Below are positions 1 through 6,919 of a DNA stretch of 27,946 bases, one piece after another (the stretch's first letter is position 1; each line of letters opens with the position of its first letter). A model generated the notes under the pieces. That model saw nothing but the letters and a program-made list of their open reading frames with translations, did no database searches and had not been told where the DNA came from. The position numbers and the translations under genes are program-made. The DNA is taken from positions 1 to 27,946 of the forward strand of contig CAZVUN010000027.1 in assembly GCA_964629975.1 (NCBI GenBank), read 5' to 3'. The DNA is from G020354085 sp964629975 (GTDB lineage Bacteria > Pseudomonadota > Gammaproteobacteria > Acidiferrobacterales > Sulfurifustaceae).

Positions 1-283
1 AGGCCGAGTAGAACTCCCCGCGCGTGACGATCTCCCACACCGCCGCCGGGATGTGGTGCTCGTAGGCGCCGGCGCCGAGGAAGTTGAGGTAGTGGCCGTC
101 CTGCTGGGCGCGCGCACGCATGAGGCGCGCGACCTCCATCTCGCTCAAACCCTCCGGCACCTGTGTAAGCCCCTTGGCGCGCAAGGCCGCCGGGATCTCG
201 TCGAACAAATCTTCGATCGATTGGGCGCCGATGGCGGCTAGCATCGCGCGGGTATCGGCGTCGGTATGCGGAATGAACGGCAT
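1..283 (-). CDS. gcvPA: Glycine dehydrogenase (decarboxylating) subunit 1, N-terminal part only
   Basis: This is the first 94 codons of the N-terminal subunit of the two-subunit glycine cleavage P protein, which decarboxylates glycine and passes the aminomethyl group to lipoyl-GcvH. The translation starts MPFIPHTDADTRAML and continues with IEDLFDEIP, YLNFLGAGAYEHHIPAAV and the start of the EFYSA region, all typical of GcvPA. The gene runs off the left edge, so the rest of the protein is not visible; the PLP lysine lies in the partner subunit GcvPB, which is not in the window. The ATG at 283-281 is preceded by AAGGA with 6 nt spacing. It is the third gene of gcvT-gcvH-gcvPA, separated from gcvH by a 104 bp gap that holds an AT-rich palindromic element. 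Confidence 0.93.
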   Translation of the reverse strand, partial: MPFIPHTDADTRAMLAAIGAQSIEDLFDEIPAALRAKGLTQVPEGLSEMEVARLMRARAQQDGHYLNFLGAGAYEHHIPAAVWEIVTRGEFYSA

Positions 284-302
284 TATTGATCCTTGAAAAC
301 CG

Positions 303-385
303 TGAATGTCGAATTTGGAATTTCTAATCGGGATGCGCGCCGCGCGTTCATCAACTCAAAATTCAGTATCAAACATCCAGCATCG
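303..385. repeat. Intergenic palindromic element, copy A (between gcvH and gcvPA)
   Basis: An AT-rich island in a very GC-rich sequence. A GCGCG-C-CGCGC core (335-345) is flanked by AT-rich arms that are imperfect inverted repeats (GGAATTTCTAAT near 318-329, and AACTCAAAATTCAGTA at 353-368). Read on the minus strand, the stretch TTGAGT - GCGCGGCGCGC - TTAG parallels TTGAGT - GCGCGCAGCGCGC - TAGC of copy B at 19014-19094. I infer a dispersed intergenic element family; whether it acts as RNA hairpin, protein site or degenerate mobile repeat cannot be told from two copies. Confidence 0.5.
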
Positions 386-387
386 CG

Positions 388-780
388 TCAGTGCTTTTCA
401 GACGCCACCATAGCCTCATAGGCCTTGGCGTCGAGCAGCGCCGCGAGGTCGGCCGCGTTGGCCGGCTTCAGGCGGAACATCCAGCCGGCCCCGTACGGGT
501 CCTTGTTGATGGTCTCGGGCGCAGCGGACAGCGCGCCGTTGGTGGCCGTGACCTCACCGGCCACCGGCGCATACACGTCGGAGGCGGCCTTCACCGATTC
601 GACCACCGCGCACTCCTTGCCGGCCTCGACCGTGCGGCCGACCTCGGGAAGATCGACGAACACCATGTCGCCCATCAGTTCCTGAGCATGATCAGTGATG
701 CCGACGGTCAACGTGCCATCGGCTTCGACCCGCACCCATTCGTGCGACTTGGTGTACTTGAGATCCTCTGGTGTCTTCAT
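388..780 (-). CDS. gcvH: Glycine cleavage system H protein
   Basis: This small lipoyl carrier of 130 residues shuttles the aminomethyl intermediate among the P, T and L proteins of the cytoplasmic glycine cleavage complex. The sequence has the family start (YTKSHEWV), the middle ITDHAQELMGDMVFVDLPEVG, and the lipoylation site in ESVKAASD, with lysine 64 as the expected lipoyl-lysine. The length is normal for the family. The ATG at 780 is preceded by GGAGGA with 9 nt spacing, in the 17 nt that separate it from the gcvT stop. It should be co-transcribed with gcvT under the upstream glycine riboswitch. The protein sequence shows nothing odd. Confidence 0.97.
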   Translation of the reverse strand: MKTPEDLKYTKSHEWVRVEADGTLTVGITDHAQELMGDMVFVDLPEVGRTVEAGKECAVVESVKAASDVYAPVAGEVTATNGALSAAPETINKDPYGAGWMFRLKPANAADLAALLDAKAYEAMVASEKH

Positions 781-797
781 GGTTGGAATTCCTCCCG

Positions 798-1895
798 TCA
801 GGAAATACAGCTCTTGCCGTTGCGCACGAATGGATATTTGACCACGCGCGCCGGCTGCAACGTGCCGCGCATGTCGACCTGCACCGTGGCGCCGGTCACC
901 ACGCCCGCGGGCACGCGCGCCAGCGCGATCGACCGGCCGAGCGTGGGCGAGAAGCTTCCGCTCGTGATCTCACCCTCGCCGCGCGCGCCGCACGCCACCC
1001 GCTGGTGATTGCGCAGCACGCCCTTGCCCTCGAGCACCAACCCCACGAGCTCGCGCGGCACGCCTTGCGCGAGCTGCCGCTCGAGCGCCTCGCGCCCGAT
1101 GAACTTGCGCTCCGCCGGCTCGAGCGCCACGGTCCAGGCGAGCCCGGACTCAAGCGGGGTGGTGGTCTCGTCCATGTCGGCACCGTACAGGTTCATGCCG
1201 GCCTCGAGGCGCAGCGTGTCACGCGCGCCGAGCCCGCAGGGGGCGACACCGGCATCGAGCAGCATCTGCCAGGTGAACGCGGCGGCCTTGGCCGGCAGGA
1301 TGATCTCGAAACCGTCCTCGCCGGTGTAGCCGGTGGTGGCGATCATCAGTTCCCCGATGGTCGCGGAGTGAAACGGCTTGAGCCCCGCCGTCGCCGCGCG
1401 GATGCTCTCGCCAAGCGCGGCGTAGACCTTCTCCCTCGCCTTCGGCCCCTGCACCGCGATCATGGCGAGGTCATCGCGCTGCGTGACGACGATGTTTCCG
1501 TATTCCTTGGCGGTCGCGCGCACCCACGCCATGTCCTTGTCGCGGGTGGCGGCGTTCATCACCAGGCGAAACCAGGCCTCGTCGAGGTAGTAGACGATGA
1601 GGTCGTCGATGACGCCGCCGTTGCGGTTGAGCATGCAGCTGTAGAGCGCGCGACCCCGGGTCGTGAGCTTGTCGACGTTGTTGGCGAGGAGCAGGCGCAG
1701 GTAGCCGCGAACCTCCGGACCCTTGAGGTCGACGACGTTCATGTGCGAGACGTCGAAGGCGCCGGCGTCGCGGCGCACCTTGTGATGCTCCTCGATCTGC
1801 GAGCCGTAGTGCAGCGGCATGTCCCAGCCGCCGAAGTCGACGATCTTGGCGCCGAGCCCGACGTGCGTGTCGTATAGCGGCGTGCGGTTACCCAT
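798..1895 (-). CDS. gcvT: Glycine cleavage system T protein (aminomethyltransferase)
   Basis: A 365-residue aminomethyltransferase that moves the methylene group from lipoyl-GcvH to tetrahydrofolate, releasing ammonia. Visible landmarks are TPLYDTHVGLGAKIVDFGGWDMPLHYGSQIEEH near the N terminus, AFDVSHM, the folate-fold segment ATTGYTGEDGFEI, and GARDTLRLEAGMNLYGADMDE in the second half. I chose the ATG at 1895 because GAGGA lies 9 nt upstream; an in-frame TTG at 1919 would add eight residues outside the family alignment. It is the first gene of gcvT-gcvH-gcvPA, and its leader holds a tandem glycine riboswitch, so expression is expected to follow glycine levels. An assembly gap (1939-1948) lies 44 nt upstream of the start and does not touch the coding sequence. 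Confidence 0.96.
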   Translation of the reverse strand: MGNRTPLYDTHVGLGAKIVDFGGWDMPLHYGSQIEEHHKVRRDAGAFDVSHMNVVDLKGPEVRGYLRLLLANNVDKLTTRGRALYSCMLNRNGGVIDDLIVYYLDEAWFRLVMNAATRDKDMAWVRATAKEYGNIVVTQRDDLAMIAVQGPKAREKVYAALGESIRAATAGLKPFHSATIGELMIATTGYTGEDGFEIILPAKAAAFTWQMLLDAGVAPCGLGARDTLRLEAGMNLYGADMDETTTPLESGLAWTVALEPAERKFIGREALERQLAQGVPRELVGLVLEGKGVLRNHQRVACGARGEGEITSGSFSPTLGRSIALARVPAGVVTGATVQVDMRGTLQPARVVKYPFVRNGKSCIS

Positions 1896-1938
1896 CGAGC
1901 CGGATCCTCGGGTGAACAAAACGGGGCGACGGCCATTG

Positions 1939-1948
1939 NNNNNNNNNN
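1939..1948. other. Assembly gap (10 N) next to a 13-base C run
   Basis: Ten N are followed by thirteen C (1949-1961). On the transcribed (minus) strand this reads ACAGA, a long G run, the gap, then CAATGG. The true sequence here would be the expression platform between the second glycine aptamer and gcvT. The G run is probably at least partly a sequencing or assembly artefact, and the real gap length is unknown. Confidence 0.9.
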
Positions 1949-1961
1949 CCCCCCCCCCCCC

Positions 1962-2146
1962 TCTGTCCGGTAACCTGAGAGCTTGAGCCCCTTCGGTGGA
2001 TCGTTGCCGCAGATCGCCGCGGACCGATCACTCTCCAGAGTCGACGTCCAACGGCCTGCGGTCCTTCTGCCTGAGCGATTCCGGGCGGGTTGCGCCTTCG
2101 GCGCCGCACCGCTCAAAACATCACGAGCGTCGCGGTCTCTCCCACA
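1962..2146 (-). promoter_or_regulatory. Tandem glycine riboswitch upstream of gcvT
   Basis: On the minus strand the leader shows two consecutive glycine aptamers. Aptamer 1 (about 2146-2055) starts with GGGAGAGACC, then GCGCCGAAGGCGCAA, then CTCAGGCAGAAGGACCGC. Aptamer 2 (about 2042-1962) starts with CTCTGGAGAG, then CACCGAAGGGG, CTCTCAGG and CCGGACAGAG. These are the conserved cores of the cooperative two-aptamer glycine riboswitch, which commonly turns on gcv operons when glycine is high. The expression platform lies in or beside the assembly gap at 1939-1961, so neither a terminator nor SD sequestration can be decided. Confidence 0.93.
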
Positions 2147-2166
2147 GGGTCGATGTCGAGCGCGGC

Positions 2167-2195
2167 ACTATAGCGCAGCCTCCGGGGGGCGCCAA
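2167..2195 (-). promoter_or_regulatory. Sigma-70 type promoter for the glycine riboswitch / gcv operon
   Basis: On the minus strand TTGGCG (2195-2190) and TATAGT (2172-2167) are separated by exactly 17 bp. The predicted transcription start is near 2160, about 15 nt ahead of the first aptamer stem. It sits directly behind the fbpB stop codon. The same -35 hexamer with the same spacing appears upstream of ubiC. Confidence 0.65.
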
Positions 2196-2210
2196 GCGCG
2201 CCGGAAGTCC

Positions 2211-3878
2211 CTAATGCGCGGGGTGGCTTCGCCGTACCAGCAGGACGACGGGCAGCAGCCCCACGAGCGCGAGCGTCAGCGACGGCAGCGCCGCGCGCTC
2301 CCACTCGCCCTCCGAGGTCAGCTCGAAGATGCGTGTGGCGAGCGTGTCCCAGCCGAAGGGGCGCAGCAGCAGCGTCGCCGGCATCTCCTTCATCACCTCC
2401 ACGAATACCAGCAGCGCCGCACTCAGCAGACCGCTGCGCAACAGCGGGATCGACACGCGGTGCAGAATCTCCCAGTTGCTTGCGCCCAGGGTGCGCGCCG
2501 CCTGCCACAGGCTCGGGCGGATGCGCTCGAAGCTGGCATCGATGGGGCCGTGCGCAACCGCCATGAAGCGCACGCCGTAGGCGAGGATCAGGGCCGTAAG
2601 CCCGCCAGCGACCAGCGGGGCGGGCGTCGTGCCAAGCGCGCGTGTAAGCTGCTGTTCGAGCCACAGGAACGACAGCATGGTGCCCACGGCCAACACCGAT
2701 CCGGGCAGGGCGTAGCCGAGTGTGGCAAAGCGCACGGCCGCGCGTATGAACCGGTCCGGCCGGAGGCGATGGGTGTAGGCGAGCAGCAACGCAAGGAACG
2801 TCGTGGTGGCGGCCGCCGTCGCGCCGAGCACGAAGGTATTGGTAAAAAACGTGACGTAGCGTGCATCGAGGTCGCGCAGCGCGTACTGCCACGCCCACAG
2901 CAGCAGCTGGACGATCGGGATGACAAAAGCGAGCAGCAGCACCCCGGCACAGACACCACTTGCTGCCGCCGCGCGCCAGCCGTGCAGCGCCAGCCGCGCC
3001 GGCCGGTCACTGCGCACCCCGAGGTGGTAGCGGGCGCGCCCGCGCGCGCTGCGTTCGGCGAGCAGCGCTACGGCGACGAACAGCAGCAGCAGGCTCGCCA
3101 GTTGCGCCGCCGCCGGCAGGCTGAAAAGACCCATCCAGGCCTTGTAGATCGCGGTCGTGAACGTATCGACGTTGAAGATCGACACCGCGCCGAAGTCGGC
3201 GAGCGCCTCCATCAGCGCGAGCGCCACGCCCGCCGCGAGCGCCGGGCGCGCCATCGGCAGTGCCACCCGCCAGAATGCGGCGCGCGCTGGCAGGCCATAG
3301 ACGCGTGCGGTCTCGAGCATGGCGCGACCCTGCGCGGCGAATGCGGTACGCGCGAGCATGTAGACGTAGGGGTAGAAGGCGAGCACCATCACCGCGATCG
3401 CGCCGCCCAGCGAGCGAATCGGCGGCAGCAGCGCCGTCCGGCCGCCGAACCAGGCACGCAGTTGGGTTTGCAGCGGACCGCTGTAGTCGAGCAGCGCCAC
3501 GGCCACGAACGCCAGCACATAGGCCGGCAGCGCGAGCGGTAGCATCAACCCCCAATCGAACAGGCGCCGGCCGGGGAACTCGCACACGGTCGTCAGCCAG
3601 GCGAGTGCCACGCCGAGCATGAGCACACCGAGCCCGACACCGAAGAGCATGTACACGGTGTTGCGCAGGGTTTCACCGAGCACGGTCTCGACCAGGTGCT
3701 GCCAGATGTCGGTCGCCGGGATCGCCCAGGCCGCGACCACCACGGCGATCGGCGCGGCCACCACGGCCGCGACCAGCAGGCTCGCTGCCTGCCAGGCGCG
3801 CACGTTGACGTTGAGCGCGGCGGCGATGCCGACCTCGCGGGGCAGCGACTCGCGCAGCGCCTCTGCCGGGCGACTCAT
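2211..3878 (-). CDS. fbpB: Iron(III) ABC transporter permease (FbpB type)
   Basis: A 555-residue inner-membrane permease with two fused copies of the binding-protein-dependent transport domain, about twelve hydrophobic segments in all. Each half carries an EAA-type loop for the ATPase: EALADFGAVSIF in the first half and EVMKEMPATLLLRPFGWDTLATRIFE in the second. This double-length architecture is typical of ferric transporters of the FbpABC/SfuABC class. I chose the ATG at 3878, 22 nt after the fbpA stop and behind TGAGGG with about 10 nt spacing; upstream in-frame starts would lie inside fbpA. It is co-oriented with fbpA and very likely co-transcribed under the Fur box at 5015-5033. No fbpC ATPase gene follows (the next gene is gcvT), so the ATPase must be encoded elsewhere or shared. 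Confidence 0.92.
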   Translation of the reverse strand: MSRPAEALRESLPREVGIAAALNVNVRAWQAASLLVAAVVAAPIAVVVAAWAIPATDIWQHLVETVLGETLRNTVYMLFGVGLGVLMLGVALAWLTTVCEFPGRRLFDWGLMLPLALPAYVLAFVAVALLDYSGPLQTQLRAWFGGRTALLPPIRSLGGAIAVMVLAFYPYVYMLARTAFAAQGRAMLETARVYGLPARAAFWRVALPMARPALAAGVALALMEALADFGAVSIFNVDTFTTAIYKAWMGLFSLPAAAQLASLLLLFVAVALLAERSARGRARYHLGVRSDRPARLALHGWRAAAASGVCAGVLLLAFVIPIVQLLLWAWQYALRDLDARYVTFFTNTFVLGATAAATTTFLALLLAYTHRLRPDRFIRAAVRFATLGYALPGSVLAVGTMLSFLWLEQQLTRALGTTPAPLVAGGLTALILAYGVRFMAVAHGPIDASFERIRPSLWQAARTLGASNWEILHRVSIPLLRSGLLSAALLVFVEVMKEMPATLLLRPFGWDTLATRIFELTSEGEWERAALPSLTLALVGLLPVVLLVRRSHPAH

Positions 3879-3900
3879 GCGGCGTTGGCCCTCAGCCGGC

Positions 3901-4902
3901 CTAGCGGTAGCCGGCGCGATCCATGAGCTTGACGGCCTGCGCCTGCCGGCGGCCGGCCTCGGACACGTTGATGGTGTCCTGCTTGAAGCTGCCCCACGCG
4001 GCCACGCGGGCATGCGGCTTGACGCGCGGGTTGACCGGGTACTCGAGGTTCTCGTCGGCGAACAGGTTCTGCGCCTTCTCCGACGACAGCCACTCGAGGA
4101 ACTTGATGGCGGCGTCGCGGTGCTTGGCGTGTGCTGTCACCCCGGCGCCGGAGATGTTGACGTGCACACCGCGATCGGCCTGGTTCGGCCAGAACAGCGC
4201 GAGCTTGTAGTCCGGGTGCTTGGCCATCAGCCGACCGTAGTAATAGGTGTTGACGATGCCGACGTCGCATTGCCCGGCCGCGATGGCCTCCATCACCTTG
4301 GTGTCGTCGGGAAAGACATCGGTCGCCAGGTTCGCAACCCAGGAGCGCACGACCGTCTCGGTCTTGGCCTCGCCCAGGCGCGCCAGCATCATGGCAACGA
4401 GTGACTGATTGTAGACCTTCTTCGACGTGCGCAGGCACAGACGCCCTTTCCACCGGGGGTGGCCGAGGTCCTCGTAAGTCGACAGGTCCTTGGGCGACAC
4501 GCGCGCGCTGTTGTAGACGATGGTGCGCGCGCGGATCGACAGGCCAAACCAGCGGTTGTCCGGATCACGCAGATGCGCCGGCACGTTGGCCGCGAGCGTC
4601 TTCGAACCGATGCGCGCCAGCACCCCTTCCTGCGCGGCCAGCCACAGGTTGCCGGCATCGACCGTGAGCAGCAGGTCGGCCGGCGTGTTGGCGCCCTCGG
4701 CCTTGAGACGCGCCAGCAGCGCGCCTTCCTTGTCGGTCACGAAGCGGATGCGGGTGCCGCTCTGCGCGCTATAGGTGTCAAAAAGCGGCTTGATGAGTTG
4801 CTCGTTGCGTGCCGAATACACCACCAGCTCATCGGCCAACAGCCGTGGGGCTAGACCCACGAGCGCGAAAAGACCTAGTACTACTGCGAGTAAATGCTTC
4901 AC
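3901..4902 (-). CDS. fbpA: Iron(III) ABC transporter periplasmic binding protein (FbpA type)
   Basis: A 333-residue exported solute-binding protein for ferric iron. The N terminus (VKHLLAVVLGLFALVGLAPRLLA) is a signal peptide with likely cleavage before DELVVYSARNEQL, the standard start of mature FbpA/FutA proteins. Further family landmarks are DKEGALLARLKAEG, ADLLLTVDAG and, in the C-terminal half, GIVNTYYYGRL, which carries the adjacent tyrosines that usually bind Fe(III). I chose the GTG at 4902 because it gives the complete signal peptide and has GAGGG 4 nt upstream; this spacing is short, so the start is moderately sure. It is the first gene of fbpA-fbpB. The Fur box 113 bp upstream predicts iron repression. 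Confidence 0.93.
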   Translation of the reverse strand: MKHLLAVVLGLFALVGLAPRLLADELVVYSARNEQLIKPLFDTYSAQSGTRIRFVTDKEGALLARLKAEGANTPADLLLTVDAGNLWLAAQEGVLARIGSKTLAANVPAHLRDPDNRWFGLSIRARTIVYNSARVSPKDLSTYEDLGHPRWKGRLCLRTSKKVYNQSLVAMMLARLGEAKTETVVRSWVANLATDVFPDDTKVMEAIAAGQCDVGIVNTYYYGRLMAKHPDYKLALFWPNQADRGVHVNISGAGVTAHAKHRDAAIKFLEWLSSEKAQNLFADENLEYPVNPRVKPHARVAAWGSFKQDTINVSEAGRRQAQAVKLMDRAGYR

Positions 4903-5248
4903 CGTACCCTCGATCTCAATAGTCTGTTGAACATCGGCGTCTGAGGCGCGCAAGCACTACACCCAGTCCCGCCAGCGCTTACGAGCACTATCCTGCCAGT
5001 ATCCTGCCGTTATTGCAAATCATTCTCATTAGCGTTCGTGTCTATGGGCGCCGGATTTCCGCCGGGGCCGGCCGGCGCCCCAGCCGCACCTATACTGTCG
5101 GCACACGCATTGCAAAGAATTGCAACGTCTCGCGCTGCGCGCCGCCATTCGTCTGGCCGGCACGCAGCGCGCAACCGTGCCAACGGACCGCGCCCGGCGT
5201 TTCGAGGTGGCGGACCGTGTTTCGCCGATGCACTTCCGGAGAATCGTT
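4903..5248. promoter_or_regulatory. Divergent intergenic region fbpA / PhnD-like gene, with short repeats
   Basis: This 346 bp gap holds no credible coding region. It contains a Fur box (5015-5033), a tandem pair TATCCTGCC at 4989-4997 and 5000-5008 (11 bp period), and three copies of ATTGCAA at 5012-5018, 5109-5115 and 5119-5125, the last two with a 10 bp period. TATACT at 5091-5096 could be a plus-strand -10 box but has no convincing -35. The rest is GC-rich and featureless to me. Confidence 0.55.
5015..5033. promoter_or_regulatory. Fur box (ferric uptake regulator operator)
   Basis: GCAAATCATTCTCATTAGC matches the 19-bp Fur consensus GATAATGATAATCATTATC at 13 positions by my count, in a GC-rich background where such a run is unlikely by chance. 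It sits between divergent fbpA and the PhnD-like binding protein gene, so it could repress either or both when iron is sufficient. Confidence 0.75.
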
Positions 5249-6091
5249 ATGCGTAACAAAAATTTCGTAAGAGCGGTTGTGACGGCGTTGCTCGGCGCCT
5301 GGGCGGCGGCCATTGCGGCCGCCGAGACCTATGTGCTGACCGCCCCGCCACGCGACACCGGCGGCAGCGAGGCCGATGTCTACCAGCCGGTGGCCGCGTA
5401 CCTGTCGAGCGCGATCGGCAAGCGCATCGAGTATCGCAACTACGACAACTGGCTCACCTATCAGGACCGCATGCGGCGCGGCGAATACGATATCGTGTTC
5501 GACGGCCCGGCATTCATCAGCTGGCGCATGAACAAGCTCGGCCATGAACCGATCGTGCGCCTGCCGGGCAAGCTCGCCTTCGTGGTGATGGTCAGGAAGG
5601 ACAACGACAAGATCGGCACCGTGAAGGACCTGGCCGGCCGCACCCTGTGCGGGCTGGCGCCGCCCAACCTCGCCACCCTGACCGTGCTCGGGCAGTTCGA
5701 CAATCCTGCGCGCCAGCCGCTCGTCGTCGAGGTCAAGAGCTTCAAGGAGGCGTACAACAGCGTGATCAGCGGCAAGTGCGTGGCGGCGATCCTGCGTGAC
5801 AACGTGTTCGCCAACCTGGACAAGGGCGCTGGCAAAGTTGTGTACAAGTCCGAAGGTATCGCCAATCAGGGCTTCTCGGTCAGCCCGCGCCTGTCCGACA
5901 GCGAGCGCGCCAGGATCACGCAGGCACTGCTCGCCCCGGAGGCGCAGCAGCGCATGAAGGAGTTCTTCGAGCGCTACAACAAGGGCAAGGAACTGGTCAG
6001 GGCCACGCGCGATGAGTACCAGGACCTCGGCAGACTGCTGAAGGACGTGTGGGGCTTCGACCTCGCGCTGGACAACAGCGCAAAGCGCTGA
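5249..6091 (+). CDS. PhnD-like phosphate/phosphonate-family periplasmic binding protein (orphan)
   Basis: A 280-residue exported binding protein of the PhnD/SsuA/transferrin-like superfamily. A signal peptide (MRNKNFVRAVVTALLGAWA and a short AAIAAA stretch) precedes mature sequence ETYVLTAPPRDTGG. Family landmarks are YQPVAAYLSSAIGKRIEY, YDIVFDGPAFISWRM, TVKDLAGRTLCGLAPPN and SGKCVAAILRD. The ATG at 5249 has GGAGA 6 nt upstream; an in-frame ATG at 5228 would add seven residues with no good RBS. No permease or ATPase gene accompanies it: the next gene is xthA on the opposite strand, 15 nt away. It shares its upstream region and a Fur box with fbpA. The ligand is therefore unknown; an iron-related anion or chelate is an inference from context only, and a sensory role is also possible. 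Confidence 0.85.
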   Translation: MRNKNFVRAVVTALLGAWAAAIAAAETYVLTAPPRDTGGSEADVYQPVAAYLSSAIGKRIEYRNYDNWLTYQDRMRRGEYDIVFDGPAFISWRMNKLGHEPIVRLPGKLAFVVMVRKDNDKIGTVKDLAGRTLCGLAPPNLATLTVLGQFDNPARQPLVVEVKSFKEAYNSVISGKCVAAILRDNVFANLDKGAGKVVYKSEGIANQGFSVSPRLSDSERARITQALLAPEAQQRMKEFFERYNKGKELVRATRDEYQDLGRLLKDVWGFDLALDNSAKR

Positions 6092-6106
6092 GTCAGCGCC
6101 CGCCGC

Positions 6107-6871
6107 TCAGTCGAACTGCGCCACGACCGGCGCGTGATCGGACGGTCGCGCGAGCGCACGCGGCGACTTGTCGATCGTACAGCCCCGGCAGCGCGCGGCG
6201 CGCGGCGCGCTCGCCAGGATATGGTCGATGCGCAGTCCGTGGTTGCGCCGGAACGCCCCCTGGCGGTAGTCCCACCAGGTGAAGCTCGCTGGCGGCTGGG
6301 GAAACTGGCGGAACAGATCGATCAGCCCCACCGCCATGAGCTCGCGCAGGGCCGCGCGTTCGGGCTCGCTGAACAGCACCTGTCCGTCCCATGCCTGCGG
6401 ATCGTGCACATCGCATGGCTCGGGGGCGATGTTGAAGTCACCGAGCACCAGCAGATCGGCGTGGCGCACCCGCTCCGCCGCCACGAAGCGCCGCAACGCG
6501 GCCAGCCAGGCGAGCTTGAACGCGTACTTGTCGGAACCGACCGCCTCGCCGTTTGGCACGTACACGTTGATCAGCCGCACGCCGGCGACGCTCGCCGCCA
6601 GCAGGCGGCGGTGATCGGAATCGAAGTCGGGTAGCTCACGCTGCACGTCGTCCGCGGGCACGCGGCTCAACGTGGCCACGCCGTTGTAGCTCTTCTGCCC
6701 GGTGAACACGGCGTGATAGCCGGCGGCACGGAACTCGGTCAGCGGGAAATCCGCATCCACCACCTTGGTTTCCTGCAGGCACAGCACGTCGGGCGCCGTG
6801 CACGCCAGCCAGTCGAGCACCTGCGGCAGGCGCACGCGCACGGAATTGACATTCCAGGTGGCGATTTTCAT
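6107..6871 (-). CDS. xthA: Exodeoxyribonuclease III (AP endonuclease)
   Basis: A 254-residue endonuclease/exonuclease/phosphatase-fold enzyme that cuts at abasic sites and trims 3' ends in base excision repair. The motif set is complete: N7 in TWNVNSVR, the metal-binding E34 in LQETK, INVYVPNG, D145 and N147 in GDFNIAPEPCDVHDP, RIDHIL near the C terminus, and the catalytic SDHAP with D245 and H246. The length fits the bacterial ExoIII family. The ATG at 6871 gives the canonical MKIATWNVNS start. It is the last gene of a co-directional group with the glutaredoxin-like gene, the SH3 protein and prlC; a strong GC hairpin lies in the 48 bp before it. Its stop faces that of the PhnD-like gene. Confidence 0.96.
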   Translation of the reverse strand: MKIATWNVNSVRVRLPQVLDWLACTAPDVLCLQETKVVDADFPLTEFRAAGYHAVFTGQKSYNGVATLSRVPADDVQRELPDFDSDHRRLLAASVAGVRLINVYVPNGEAVGSDKYAFKLAWLAALRRFVAAERVRHADLLVLGDFNIAPEPCDVHDPQAWDGQVLFSEPERAALRELMAVGLIDLFRQFPQPPASFTWWDYRQGAFRRNHGLRIDHILASAPRAARCRGCTIDKSPRALARPSDHAPVVAQFD

Positions 6872-6888
6872 GCGCTGCCGGACGGCAC

Positions 6889-6915
6889 CGCGGGCGCACG
6901 GGGTGCGCGCCCGCG
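6889..6915. other. Strong GC hairpin between the glutaredoxin-like gene and xthA
   Basis: CGCGGGCGCAC (6889-6899), a GGG loop (6900-6902) and GTGCGCGCCCGCG (6903-6915) pair over 11 bp with a 2-nt bulge. No T run follows on either strand, so it is not a standard intrinsic terminator. It could attenuate or process the transcript between the two genes, or stabilise the upstream 3' end. Confidence 0.5.
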
Positions 6916-6919
6916 CGAC

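Noticed and set aside
1949..1961. The 13-base C run as a real G-quadruplex or phase-variable tract
   Set aside because: It directly abuts an assembly gap and is likely an artefact; no independent evidence supports it.
1983..3542. A 519-codon open frame on the plus strand opposite the riboswitch and fbpB
   Set aside because: It runs through the glycine riboswitch and the fbpB coding region and has a Q/R-rich translation typical of antisense frames.
6085..6099. GCGCTGA-G-TCAGCGC palindrome at the end of the PhnD-like gene, as a terminator
   Set aside because: After allowing for a loop only a 5-bp stem is left, and there is no T run.
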